Origin: Janibacter cremeus
Lineage (GTDB): Bacteria > Actinomycetota > Actinomycetes > Actinomycetales > Dermatophilaceae
Length of the DNA: 64,000 bases
Direction of reading: 5' to 3'
NCBI RefSeq assembly: GCF_013409205.1
Contig: NZ_JACCAE010000001.1
Span: forward strand, 2,108,001 to 2,172,000
The position numbers and the translations under genes were made by a program. The notes below the pieces were generated by a model, which saw only the letters and a program-made list of their open reading frames with translations, made no database searches and was not told where the DNA came from. This document shows positions 31,091 to 38,901 of the stretch, in pieces (positions within the stretch are counted from its first letter, which is position 1; the number at the start of each line of letters is the position of its first letter).

Positions 31091-31528
31091 TCAGAGCCGT
31101 GACAGCTCCCGGTCGAGAGCGGCCTTGGCCTCATCGCCGAGTTTCGTCAGCTGGCCACGCAGGAAGGGGGTGGCGATCTTGGCGATGCCCTTGAACGTGA
31201 AGTCCGCCTCGTAGACGAGCACGGTGCCCAGCCCCTCGGCGCCGGGGCTGATGGACATGGTGTCCTGCGCGATGACCGTCTTGTTCTCGCCATGCATGAC
31301 GACCAGACGGTCCTGCTGGAGGTCGACGGTCACGTAGGTCAGCTCGGTCTCCCGGCCGCGGAAGACCGAGCGGTTGTGGTATCTGCTGCCCACTCCGCCG
31401 TCGCCCTCGACCAAGGTCGTCTCGATGGTGCCGGGGTCCCACTGCTCGCTGGTGGTGAAGTCCTTGAGGTAGGCGTACACGGCCGCCGGGGACGTTCCGT
31501 CGACCGTGACCTTTCGGGTGATCCGCAT
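31091..31528 (-). CDS. SRPBCC (START/Bet v1-like) family protein
   Basis: 145-residue helix-grip fold protein of the polyketide cyclase/dehydrase type: RITRKVTVDGTSPAAVYAYLKDFTTSEQWDPGT is the characteristic N-terminus, and a long C-terminal helix ends the protein. These bind hydrophobic ligands such as lipids. It is the first gene of the divergent minus-strand unit and is probably cotranscribed with the photoreceptor gene. A lipid-binding partner of the lipid-modifying operon opposite is a reasonable inference. Confidence 0.8.
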   Translation of the reverse strand: MRITRKVTVDGTSPAAVYAYLKDFTTSEQWDPGTIETTLVEGDGGVGSRYHNRSVFRGRETELTYVTVDLQQDRLVVMHGENKTVIAQDTMSISPGAEGLGTVLVYEADFTFKGIAKIATPFLRGQLTKLGDEAKAALDRELSRL

Positions 31529-31538
31529 GCTGGTCCAA

Positions 31539-31560
31539 CCTTAGACAAACGTTTGACAGA
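31539..31560. promoter_or_regulatory. Putative LitR operator, site 1
   Basis: Two head-to-tail 11-mers, CCTTAGACAAA and CGTTTGACAGA, share TTNRACANA. CarH-type tetramers bind 11-bp direct repeats. The site covers the predicted -35 (TTGACA) of the rightward operon and lies in the predicted 5' leader of the SRPBCC-litR unit. Confidence 0.55.
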
Positions 31561-31582
31561 AATGTGCTGCCGACTCTATCGT
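31553..31582 (+). promoter_or_regulatory. Predicted promoter of the lipid/photolyase operon
   Basis: TTGACA at 31553-31558 is a perfect -35; TATCGT at 31577-31582 (4 of 6 matches) is an 18-nt-spaced -10. Transcription would start near 31589, giving a leader of about 90 nt. Both putative LitR sites overlap it. Confidence 0.5.
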
Positions 31583-31601
31583 TTAGACAAAGATTAAACA
31601 A
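31573..31601 (-). promoter_or_regulatory. Predicted promoter of the SRPBCC-litR unit
   Basis: On the minus strand TTGTTT (31601-31596) and TAGAGT (31578-31573) are spaced 17 nt. The promoter overlaps face-to-face with the rightward promoter, so one bound repressor could silence both, giving autoregulation. Confidence 0.45.
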
Positions 31602-31602
31602 T
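31581..31602. promoter_or_regulatory. Putative LitR operator, site 2
   Basis: GTTTAGACAAA followed directly by GATTAAACAAT: two 11-bp direct repeats. The word TTAGACAAA is identical to site 1, 42 bp (about four helical turns) away. The site covers the -35 of the leftward promoter and the start region of the rightward one. Confidence 0.6.
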
Positions 31603-31679
31603 CCTTTGGCGGGACGGCACCGAACTACTGGTGTTCCCCCTTCCGTCCCCAGCAGGTACCCACCGCAGGAGCGCCCGAC

Positions 31680-32987
31680 GTGACCGATCACCACGACACC
31701 CCATCCCGGTCGAGCGATGTGCGGCCGACGGTCGCCGTCGTCGGCGCCGGGGTCTCCGGGCTCACCGCGGCGTACGTCCTCTCGCGCACCCACGACGTCA
31801 CGCTCTACGAGTCGGACTCCCGTCTGGGCGGCCACGCGCACACCCACACCGTGCCCACCAGCGCCGGGGCGGATGTGCGTGTCGACAGTGGATTCATCGT
31901 CCACAACGAGCGGACCTACCCCCACCTGCTGCGCCTCTTCCGCGAGCTCGACGTCCCGACCCAGCCCACCGAGATGAGCATGTCCATCACCTGCGACGGG
32001 TGCGGCCTGTCCTGGGCCGGGGGGCGCGGTGCCGGCGCCGTCCTCGCCCAGCCGCGGCGGCTGCTCGACCCGAGGTTCCTGCGAATGCTCGTCGAGATCC
32101 CGCGCTTCCACCGGGCCGCCAGGGCGGTCCTCGCCGACCCGGTGGAAGGGGATACCCCGGATGACCAGACGTGGGGCGAGTTCCTGCAGCGGGGCGGCTT
32201 CTCCGACTACTTCGTCGCCCACTTCGCGCTCCCGCTCGTCTCCTGCGTGTGGTCGTCCGGGGACGAGGACTCCCTGGACTACCCGGCCCGGCACCTCTTC
32301 GCCTTCCTCGAGCACCACGGCATGCTCAGCGTCACCGGGTCACCGACCTGGCGCACCGTCACCGGCGGATCGGCCACCTACGTCGACGCGCTCGCCGCGC
32401 GGCTGGGGGACGTGCGGACCAGCGCGACCGTCACGTCCGTGACCCGGCACTCCGACGGCGTCGACGTGCGCACTGCCGCCGGGACCACCCCCTTCGACCG
32501 GGTCGTCCTGGCCACGCACGCCGACCAGGCGTTGGCACTCCTCGCCGACGCGACTGCGCAGGAGAAGGAGGACCTCGCGGCGATCCGTTACACGCGCAAC
32601 ACGACGGTCCTGCACCGCGACACCAACCATTTGCCGACCGCCCGACGGGCACGCGCGTCGTGGAACTACCGCAGCGCCACCTGCGGCGGTGCTACCGAGC
32701 CGCGGGTCAGCTACTGGATGAATCGCCTCCACGGCTTCGACGAGGAGGGCGACCAGTTCATCGTCACCCTCAACTCACCGACCCCCATCGACGAAGGGGA
32801 CGTGGTCGCCCGGATGGACTACGCCCACCCGGTCTTCACCCGGGAGGCGGTCGCGGCAGCCACCCGACTGCGCAGTGCCGGTGGTGACCGGCTCGCCTTC
32901 GCCGGAGCGCACCTCGGGTGGGGCTTCCACGAGGACGGCTGCCGCTCCGGCGTCCAGGCCGCGGAGCACTTCGGGGTGAAATGGTGA
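31680..32987 (+). CDS. FAD-dependent amine-oxidase-like protein of the CFA/DUF1365 cassette
   Basis: 435-residue flavoprotein with an N-terminal dinucleotide fold VAVVGAGVSGLTAAYVL followed by YESDSRLGGHAHTH, the form found in oxidoreductases encoded beside cyclopropane-fatty-acid-synthase-like genes. In Rhodobacter, related genes take part in making furan fatty acids from methylated unsaturated acyl chains; whether that applies here is inference. It is not a CrtI phytoene desaturase by sequence. Start GTG 31680 has AGGAG 8 nt upstream. First gene of a seven-gene operon. Confidence 0.85.
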   Translation: MTDHHDTPSRSSDVRPTVAVVGAGVSGLTAAYVLSRTHDVTLYESDSRLGGHAHTHTVPTSAGADVRVDSGFIVHNERTYPHLLRLFRELDVPTQPTEMSMSITCDGCGLSWAGGRGAGAVLAQPRRLLDPRFLRMLVEIPRFHRAARAVLADPVEGDTPDDQTWGEFLQRGGFSDYFVAHFALPLVSCVWSSGDEDSLDYPARHLFAFLEHHGMLSVTGSPTWRTVTGGSATYVDALAARLGDVRTSATVTSVTRHSDGVDVRTAAGTTPFDRVVLATHADQALALLADATAQEKEDLAAIRYTRNTTVLHRDTNHLPTARRARASWNYRSATCGGATEPRVSYWMNRLHGFDEEGDQFIVTLNSPTPIDEGDVVARMDYAHPVFTREAVAAATRLRSAGGDRLAFAGAHLGWGFHEDGCRSGVQAAEHFGVKW

Positions 32988-33784
32988 TGGGCGTGAGCCA
33001 CGACGCAGTGACCTCCGAGGCCGTCCCGAGCGCGCAGACCATCGAGCTGCCCACCCTGCCGGCCCTGGTCGTCGGCAAGGTGAGCCACACGCGCCGTACG
33101 CCGCTGAAGCACGCCTTCACCAACCGGCAGTACCAGTGGCTCGTCGACGTCGATGACCTGCCGCGGCACGGGTGGCCGCTGCGCGCCGTGACGCGGATCG
33201 AGGCACGTGACCACCTCGACGAGGGCCGTCTGGGCGGTGGGATTCGGGGTGACGTCGAGCGCTTCCTGGCCCACCGGGGCGTGACCCTTGCGCCCGAGGA
33301 CCGGGTCGTCATGCTCGCCAACGCCCGCGTGCTCGGCCACGTCTTCGACCCGCTCACCGTCTTCTGGTGCCTCGCGCCCGACGGGAGCCTGCGGGCCTGC
33401 ATCTTCGAGGTGCACAACACCTACGGCGAGCGACACGCCTACCTGCTCGACGTCGATGCGGCCGGCCGGGCGCGCACGGACAAGGCCTTCTACGTCTCGC
33501 CCTTCAACGACACCAGCGGCGAGTACTCGATCAGCCTGCGGCTCGTCCCGAAGCGGGTCACCGTCACCGTCGGTCTCGAGCGCGAAGGGCAGCGTGTTCT
33601 CACCGCGACCACGACCGGCGTCCCGCGCCCGGCCACCAATGCCACCGTGGCGCGCACCGCAGCCCGCCACCTGCTCATGACCTGGCGCGTCAGCGCCGCG
33701 ATCCGCGTCCACGGCATCTGGCTGTGGGCACGTCGACTCCCGATCCAACCCCGCCGCCCCCACTCGCAGGAGAACGTCCGATGA
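32987..33784 (+). CDS. DUF1365 family protein
   Basis: 265 residues, DUF1365 throughout: KVSHTRRTPLKHAFTNRQYQWLVDV at the N-terminus, GHVFDPLTVFWCL, and FYVSPFNDTSGEYSIS. Function unknown, but the gene nearly always sits between an FAD oxidoreductase and a CFA-synthase-like methyltransferase, implying a step in modification of membrane acyl chains. ATG 32987 shares its A with the preceding TGA and has GGGGTGA 7 nt upstream; ATG 32981 and GTG 32984 are alternatives. Confidence 0.88.
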   Translation: MGVSHDAVTSEAVPSAQTIELPTLPALVVGKVSHTRRTPLKHAFTNRQYQWLVDVDDLPRHGWPLRAVTRIEARDHLDEGRLGGGIRGDVERFLAHRGVTLAPEDRVVMLANARVLGHVFDPLTVFWCLAPDGSLRACIFEVHNTYGERHAYLLDVDAAGRARTDKAFYVSPFNDTSGEYSISLRLVPKRVTVTVGLEREGQRVLTATTTGVPRPATNATVARTAARHLLMTWRVSAAIRVHGIWLWARRLPIQPRRPHSQENVR

Positions 33785-35058
33785 CCGCACTCGCCCCCCA
33801 CGTCGACGAACCGATCTGCCTGCGTCGCCCAGCCCTTCGCCCGTGGTGCCTGCGCGCCCACATCGCGCGTCCGATCCTGTTCAAGGTGCTCGAGCGCGCG
33901 CCGGTGCGGGTGACCATGCCCGACGGGACGACCCTCGGTGGAAGCCGGGACGCCGATGCCCCCACCCTGCGCATCCTGCACCCGACGGCGCTGTTCGAGC
34001 GGATGGCCCACCACCCGAAGATCGGCTTCGGGGAGGGCTACATGGCCGGCGACTGGGACGCGGCTCCCGGCACCGACCTCGCCGACGCGCTCCTGCCCTT
34101 CGCGCAGCGCCTGACCAGCCTCGTGCCACCAGGGCTCGCCCGCATGCGTGCTGTCGTCAACCGTCGGATCCCACGGGCCACTCGCAACACGATCTTTGGA
34201 TCGCGCAAGAACATCGAGGCCCACTACGACCTGAGCAACGACCTCTTCGAGGGCTTCCTCGACGACACCCTCAGCTACAGCTCCGCGCTCTTCGACCGCA
34301 CCCGCCCGCTGGCCGAGCAGAGCCTCGAGGAGGCGCAGCAGTCGAAGATCGAGGCCGTGCTCGACACGGCCGATGTCGCCGCTGGGACACAGGTGCTGGA
34401 GATCGGCACCGGCTGGGGATCCTTGGCGATCGCCGCAGCTCGTCGCGGGGCCACCGTCACCTCGATCACCCTCTCCCACGAGCAGGCCGCCCTGGCCCGC
34501 GAGCGCATCGCGGCCGCCGACGTCGACGAGCCCGGTCTGGCAGAGCGGATCGAGGTCCGGCTGCAGGACTACCGCGAGGTCACCGGTCGGTTCGACGCGA
34601 TCGTCAGCGTCGAGATGATCGAGGCCGTCGGTGAGGAGTACTGGCCGACGTACTTCCGAGCCATCGAGGAGCTGCTCGCCCCCGGTGGGGTCGCGGCGAT
34701 CCAGTCGATCCTGATGTCCCACGACCGCTACCAGGCCACGCGCAACTCCTACGGGTGGATCCAGAAGCACATCTTCCCCGGAGGGCTCATCCCTTCGCAG
34801 GAGGCCATCCAGGAAGCCACTGCCGAGCACACGTCACTGCGGGTGAGTGCCATCCACCGTTTCGGTCGCGACTACGCCGAGACGCTGCGCCGATGGCGGC
34901 GGACCTTCCTGCAGGAGTGGCCCACGATCGCGGCCGCCGGCTTCGACGAGACCTTCCGGCGCAAGTGGGAGTTCTACCTCGCCTACTGCGAGGCCGGGTT
35001 CGCCGCCGACTACATCGACGTTGCCCAGATCCGCCTGGAACGACAGGAGAGCTTGTGA
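33781..35058 (+). CDS. cfa: Cyclopropane-fatty-acyl-phospholipid synthase family methyltransferase
   Basis: 425-residue SAM-dependent enzyme acting on unsaturated acyl chains of membrane phospholipids. The SAM motif VLEIGTGWGSLAIAAA, substrate-side motif HYDLSNDLFEGFLDDTLSYSSALF, VEMIEAVGEEYW and C-terminal WEFYLAYCEAGF (bicarbonate/active-site Cys region) are intact. It could make cyclopropane, methyl-branched or furan-precursor fatty acids. ATG overlaps the DUF1365 stop by 4 nt. Confidence 0.9.
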   Translation: MTALAPHVDEPICLRRPALRPWCLRAHIARPILFKVLERAPVRVTMPDGTTLGGSRDADAPTLRILHPTALFERMAHHPKIGFGEGYMAGDWDAAPGTDLADALLPFAQRLTSLVPPGLARMRAVVNRRIPRATRNTIFGSRKNIEAHYDLSNDLFEGFLDDTLSYSSALFDRTRPLAEQSLEEAQQSKIEAVLDTADVAAGTQVLEIGTGWGSLAIAAARRGATVTSITLSHEQAALARERIAAADVDEPGLAERIEVRLQDYREVTGRFDAIVSVEMIEAVGEEYWPTYFRAIEELLAPGGVAAIQSILMSHDRYQATRNSYGWIQKHIFPGGLIPSQEAIQEATAEHTSLRVSAIHRFGRDYAETLRRWRRTFLQEWPTIAAAGFDETFRRKWEFYLAYCEAGFAADYIDVAQIRLERQESL

Positions 35059-35807
35059 GCAGCGTCGTCGGTCAGCGTGTTTGGCTCGTGGGTGCCTCCA
35101 GTGGCATTGGTGCTGCTCTGGCCGAGGAGCTCCACCACCGCGGAGCGCAGGTCGCCATCAGCGCGCGACGACCCGAGCGTCTCGCCGAGGTCTCCCGCGG
35201 GCGGTTCGCCACGGTGCCGCTCGACGTCATCGACCGCGCGGCAACCCGCGCAGCTGCGCAGGACGTGCGCAGCGCGCTCGGGCAGATCGACACGGTCATC
35301 TGGTGCGCCGGCTACTGGCAGACCTTCGCGGCCACCGACTGGCAGGCCGACGAGTTCGCGAGGCACATCGAGATCAACCTGCTGGGACTGAACAACGTCA
35401 TCGACGCGACCGTGCCGCAGATGGTGACGGCACGTCGGGGGCACTTCGTGGGCATCGCCTCGGTCGCCGGCTACCGGGGTCTGTCCGGTGCGGAGGCCTA
35501 CGGTGCGACCAAGGCCGCCCAGATCAACCTGCTCGAGTCGATGCGCGCCTCGCTGTCGACGAGGGGGGTGGCGGTCACCACCGTGTGCCCGGGCTTCGTG
35601 CGCACGGACATGACCGCGACCAACTCCTTCCCGATGCCCTTCATCATCAACGCCGACGAGGCGGCCACGGACATCGCCGACGGGTTGGCGGCGGACAGGC
35701 CCGAGATCGTCTTCCCGCGCCGGATGGCCGTGACGATGAAGGTCGCCCGGCTCCTGCCGGTGCGCGCGTGGAGCGCCCTGACCGCCCGCATGGCCCGATC
35801 GTCGTGA
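35055..35807 (+). CDS. Short-chain dehydrogenase/reductase
   Basis: 250-residue classical SDR: VWLVGASSGIGAALAEEL (cofactor), catalytic Ser in GIASVAGYRG and YGATK (YxxxK), with PGFVRTDMT after. SDR genes accompany the light-induced LitR regulons described in other bacteria, next to photolyase and methyltransferase genes. Substrate unknown. GTG start overlaps the preceding stop by 4 nt (GTGA). Confidence 0.88.
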   Translation: MSSVVGQRVWLVGASSGIGAALAEELHHRGAQVAISARRPERLAEVSRGRFATVPLDVIDRAATRAAAQDVRSALGQIDTVIWCAGYWQTFAATDWQADEFARHIEINLLGLNNVIDATVPQMVTARRGHFVGIASVAGYRGLSGAEAYGATKAAQINLLESMRASLSTRGVAVTTVCPGFVRTDMTATNSFPMPFIINADEAATDIADGLAADRPEIVFPRRMAVTMKVARLLPVRAWSALTARMARSS

Positions 35808-37201
35808 CGCTCGGCCTGCTGTGGTTCCGGCAGGACCTGCGGCTGAGTGATCATCCGGCGCTGCTCGCGGCGGCCGGCGAAGGGAGCGTCGTCCCCCTCG
35901 TCGTGCTGGAGCCCGGTCAGCTGACGGACACGCGTGGTCCGGCCCGTCGGATGCTCCGTTCGGTCGCGGCGTTGCACGAGGCGACCGGGGGCGCCCTGCT
36001 CGTGCGCTCCGGGGACCCCCGGGAGGTCGTCCCGCAGGCCGCCGCCGCGCTGGGGGCGCAGCGGGTGCACATCTCCCGCGACACCACCCCCGGTGGGCGA
36101 GAGCGGGACGAGCACGTCGCCGACCAGCTGCAGACGGACGGGGCCGAACTGGTCACGGCCGGCACCCCCCATGCCATCGGTCCCGGTCTGGTGCACACCG
36201 GTGAGGGCACTCCGTACAAGGTGTTCACCCCCTTCGCCCGAGCATGGCGCGAGCACGGCTGGCCGCAGCCTGCAGATCACCCGAGCGAGGACATCTGGCG
36301 CCGGCCCGACTCGGCCGCGGTGGCGCGCATCGGCGAGGACGCCCTGGCCGCGGTGCTGCAGGCAGGAGCGCAGGACGCCGTCGACGGTCCCGCCGGGGAG
36401 CGCGCGGCACTGGTCCGCTGGCGGACCTTCCTCGAGGACCACTTGTCCGAGTACGACGCCGGTCGCGACCGGCCCGACCTCGATGCCACCAGCCGGATGT
36501 CGATCCACCTGGCCCACGGTGAGATCCACCCCCGCACGATGCTCGCGGACATCGCGGCGCACCCGGCGGCGGGCTCCGACGCGGCGCACCGCTTCGTCAC
36601 CGAGCTCGCGTGGCGGGAGTTCTATGCCGACGTCCTGTGGCACCGACCAGACTCCGCGTGGCAGGACCTGCGCGACGCTCTCGCCGCCCTGCCCTACGAC
36701 GAGGGCCCAGAGACCGATCGACTCGTCGAGGCGTGGCGTCAAGGACGCACAGGCTTTCCCTTCGTCGATGCCGGGATGCGTCAACTTGCTGCCGAAGGCT
36801 TCATGCACAACCGGGCGCGGATGGTCGTCGCGAGCTTCCTCACCAAGGACCTGCACGTCTGGTGGCCGGTCGGTGCCCGCCACTTCCTCGACCACCTGCT
36901 CGACGGTGACCTCGCCTCGAACTCCCACGGCTGGCAATGGGTCGCAGGCACGGGGACCGATGCGTCGCCGTACTTCAGGGTGTTCAACCCGGTCACCCAA
37001 GGGCAGAGATTCGACCCCGATGGGGCGTACGTGCGCCGCTGGGTGCCCGAGCTCGCGCACCTGGGCGGCAAGGCCGCGCACACGCCCTGGGATCACCCCG
37101 ACGGCTATGACCACGGGTATCCCGAGCGCATCGTCGACCACGCGCAGGAGCGCCGTGAGACGCTCGACCGGTACGAGTCGACTCGGGAGGGTGGAGTGTG
37201 A
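35804..37201 (+). CDS. phr: Deoxyribodipyrimidine photo-lyase
   Basis: 465-residue class I CPD photolyase: antenna domain beginning WFRQDLRLSDHPALL, FAD domain with ELAWREFYADVLWHRP, FPFVDAGMRQLAAEGFMHNRARM and GWQWVAGTGTDASPYFRVFNP. The Asn next to FAD (Asn378 in E. coli) is retained, although NNGGW is NSHGW here. It repairs cyclobutane pyrimidine dimers with blue/near-UV light. GTG start overlaps the SDR stop by 4 nt. Placement under a B12 photoreceptor makes light induction very plausible. Confidence 0.93.
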   Translation: MTLGLLWFRQDLRLSDHPALLAAAGEGSVVPLVVLEPGQLTDTRGPARRMLRSVAALHEATGGALLVRSGDPREVVPQAAAALGAQRVHISRDTTPGGRERDEHVADQLQTDGAELVTAGTPHAIGPGLVHTGEGTPYKVFTPFARAWREHGWPQPADHPSEDIWRRPDSAAVARIGEDALAAVLQAGAQDAVDGPAGERAALVRWRTFLEDHLSEYDAGRDRPDLDATSRMSIHLAHGEIHPRTMLADIAAHPAAGSDAAHRFVTELAWREFYADVLWHRPDSAWQDLRDALAALPYDEGPETDRLVEAWRQGRTGFPFVDAGMRQLAAEGFMHNRARMVVASFLTKDLHVWWPVGARHFLDHLLDGDLASNSHGWQWVAGTGTDASPYFRVFNPVTQGQRFDPDGAYVRRWVPELAHLGGKAAHTPWDHPDGYDHGYPERIVDHAQERRETLDRYESTREGGV

Positions 37202-37920
37202 TCCAGCCGGTCAGGGAGCTGCGCAACTTCGCCGCGGCGGCGCTCGTGGAGCCAGTGCCGCGCGACCACAGCGAGCCCGACGCCGCATTCCGCCGTCGCC
37301 GCGTCGTGACAGCGGTGACACTTCTCGTGGGGTCACTCGTCCTGGGCGGGACGCTGCGCATCCCTCCGGGCGACGACCTGTTCTATCTCGGGGGGCTCGC
37401 TCTCGCTGCGGTCTGGATCGCCGGTGGACTGGCCGCCGGTCAGCTGCACGTGGGCTGGGCGCACACCCGGGGCGAGGGATTCGCCCGGCCTGTCGTCCAA
37501 CCGCTCGCACTGGCGGCACTCGCGGTCGCGGTCTTCACTGCCGGAGCGGTCGTCGTCGGTCAGGTCGACTGGCTCGCCGGCCCGATCAACAACGTGCTCG
37601 ACCACGCCCGCTACGGCTCGCTTGCCCTCGTCTGGGCCATCACCGTGATCAACGGCATCGGGGAGGAACTGTTCTTCAGGGGGGCGCTCTTCGCCGCGGT
37701 CGGGCGTCGCCACCCGATCACCGTGACGACCGTCGTCTATGCGCTGGCCACTTTGGCCACGGGCAACCTCATGCTCGCCTTCGCCGCTCTGGTGCTGGGG
37801 GTTCTCACCGGCGCCCAGCGCCGGGTCACCGGCGGCGTGCTCGCCCCGATCATCACGCACGTCATCTGGTCCACTGCCATGCTCTTGCTGCTCCCACTCG
37901 TCCTCGACCTCGTCAGGTGA
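37198..37920 (+). CDS. CPBP family intramembrane glutamic protease
   Basis: 240-residue membrane protein with about six to seven helices; the motif GEELFFRGALFAA (EExxxR) marks CPBP/Rce1-type proteases, with the distal motif around ITHVIWSTAML. Roles in bacteria include anti-sigma or bacteriocin-related proteolysis; the target here is unknown. GTG start overlaps the photolyase stop by 4 nt, so it belongs firmly to the operon, which is an unusual partner for a photolyase. Confidence 0.85.
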   Translation: MIQPVRELRNFAAAALVEPVPRDHSEPDAAFRRRRVVTAVTLLVGSLVLGGTLRIPPGDDLFYLGGLALAAVWIAGGLAAGQLHVGWAHTRGEGFARPVVQPLALAALAVAVFTAGAVVVGQVDWLAGPINNVLDHARYGSLALVWAITVINGIGEELFFRGALFAAVGRRHPITVTTVVYALATLATGNLMLAFAALVLGVLTGAQRRVTGGVLAPIITHVIWSTAMLLLLPLVLDLVR

Positions 37921-37925
37921 ATCCC

Positions 37926-38888
37926 ATGGACCCAACCTCCTCCACCTCCTCCGAGCGGGGCACGGTGCTCGTCACCGGCGCCACCGGCTACATCGGCGGT
38001 CTGCTCGTGCCGAAGCTGCTGGAGGCCGGCTGGAGCGTGCGCGCCCTGAGTCGTTCGGCCGAGCGTGTGGGCTCCAGACCGTGGGCCGACGAGATCGATG
38101 TCGTCGAAGGTGACGTCACCTCTGGCGAGGACCTGCGGACGGCGTTGTCCGGGGTCGATGTCGCCTACTACCTCGTCCACTCCATGGACGGCGGCGGGGA
38201 TCTGGCCCGGCGGGATCGCGAGCTGGCCGAGGGCTTTGCCTCGGCCGCAGCGGACCAGGGTGTCGGGCGGATCGTCTACCTCGGCGGGCTGCACCCCGAG
38301 GGCGCCGATCTGTCGGTGCACCTCGCCTCCCGGGTCGAGGTCGGTCAGGTGTTCCTCGACGGGTCGGTGCCCGCTGCGGTGCTCCAGGCAGCGGTCATCC
38401 TCGGTGACGGATCCGTCTCCTTCGACATGCTGCGTTACCTGACCGAGCGGTTGCCGGCGATGGTCGCTCCGCACTGGCTGCGCAACCGGATCCAGCCGAT
38501 CGCCGTCGACGACGCGCTGCACTACCTGGTCGGCGCGGCGGGCCTGCCCGCGCAGGTCAATCGCACCTTCGACATCGGGGGACCGGACGTGCTGACCTAC
38601 GAGGAGATGATCCAGAGGTTCGCCGCGGTCAACGGTCTGCGCCGCCGCCTCATCCTGCCCATCCCGGTGCTCACGCCATGGTTGGCGAGCCACTGGGTGG
38701 GGCTGATCACGCCCGTGGAGGCAGACGTCGCCAAGCCGCTGGTCGGCAGCCTGGTCCACGAGGTTGTGCGTCGGGAGTGGGATCTAGATCAGTACGTGGG
38801 GCTGCCGAGCGAGGGCCTCGTCGGATTCGACGAGGCCGTGCGCAGGGCGATGCGGGGGGTCCGGTCCAGAGCCGGACGGAAAGGCTGA
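37926..38888 (+). CDS. NAD(P)H-binding atypical SDR (NmrA-like)
   Basis: 320 residues: VLVTGATGYIGGLLVPKLL, DVAYYLVHSMDGGGD, and DALHYLVGAAG typical of NAD(P)H-binding proteins related to quinone/ubiquinone-associated atypical SDRs. No catalytic YxxxK is obvious at the usual place. Last gene of the operon, 5 nt after the CPBP gene; converges on cls with only 13 nt between stops. Confidence 0.82.
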   Translation: MDPTSSTSSERGTVLVTGATGYIGGLLVPKLLEAGWSVRALSRSAERVGSRPWADEIDVVEGDVTSGEDLRTALSGVDVAYYLVHSMDGGGDLARRDRELAEGFASAAADQGVGRIVYLGGLHPEGADLSVHLASRVEVGQVFLDGSVPAAVLQAAVILGDGSVSFDMLRYLTERLPAMVAPHWLRNRIQPIAVDDALHYLVGAAGLPAQVNRTFDIGGPDVLTYEEMIQRFAAVNGLRRRLILPIPVLTPWLASHWVGLITPVEADVAKPLVGSLVHEVVRREWDLDQYVGLPSEGLVGFDEAVRRAMRGVRSRAGRKG

Positions 38889-38901
38889 TGGTCCCTCCGC
38901 G

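Noticed and set aside
31529..31679. Cobalamin riboswitch in the litR divergent region
   Set aside because: The 151 bp are too short for a full riboswitch and show no B12-box-like conserved core; direct protein operators explain the repeats better.
31680..32987. Carotenoid desaturase (CrtI) under LitR control
   Set aside because: The sequence and the DUF1365/CFA context match the amine-oxidase-like group; no crtB, crtE or lycopene cyclase genes are present.
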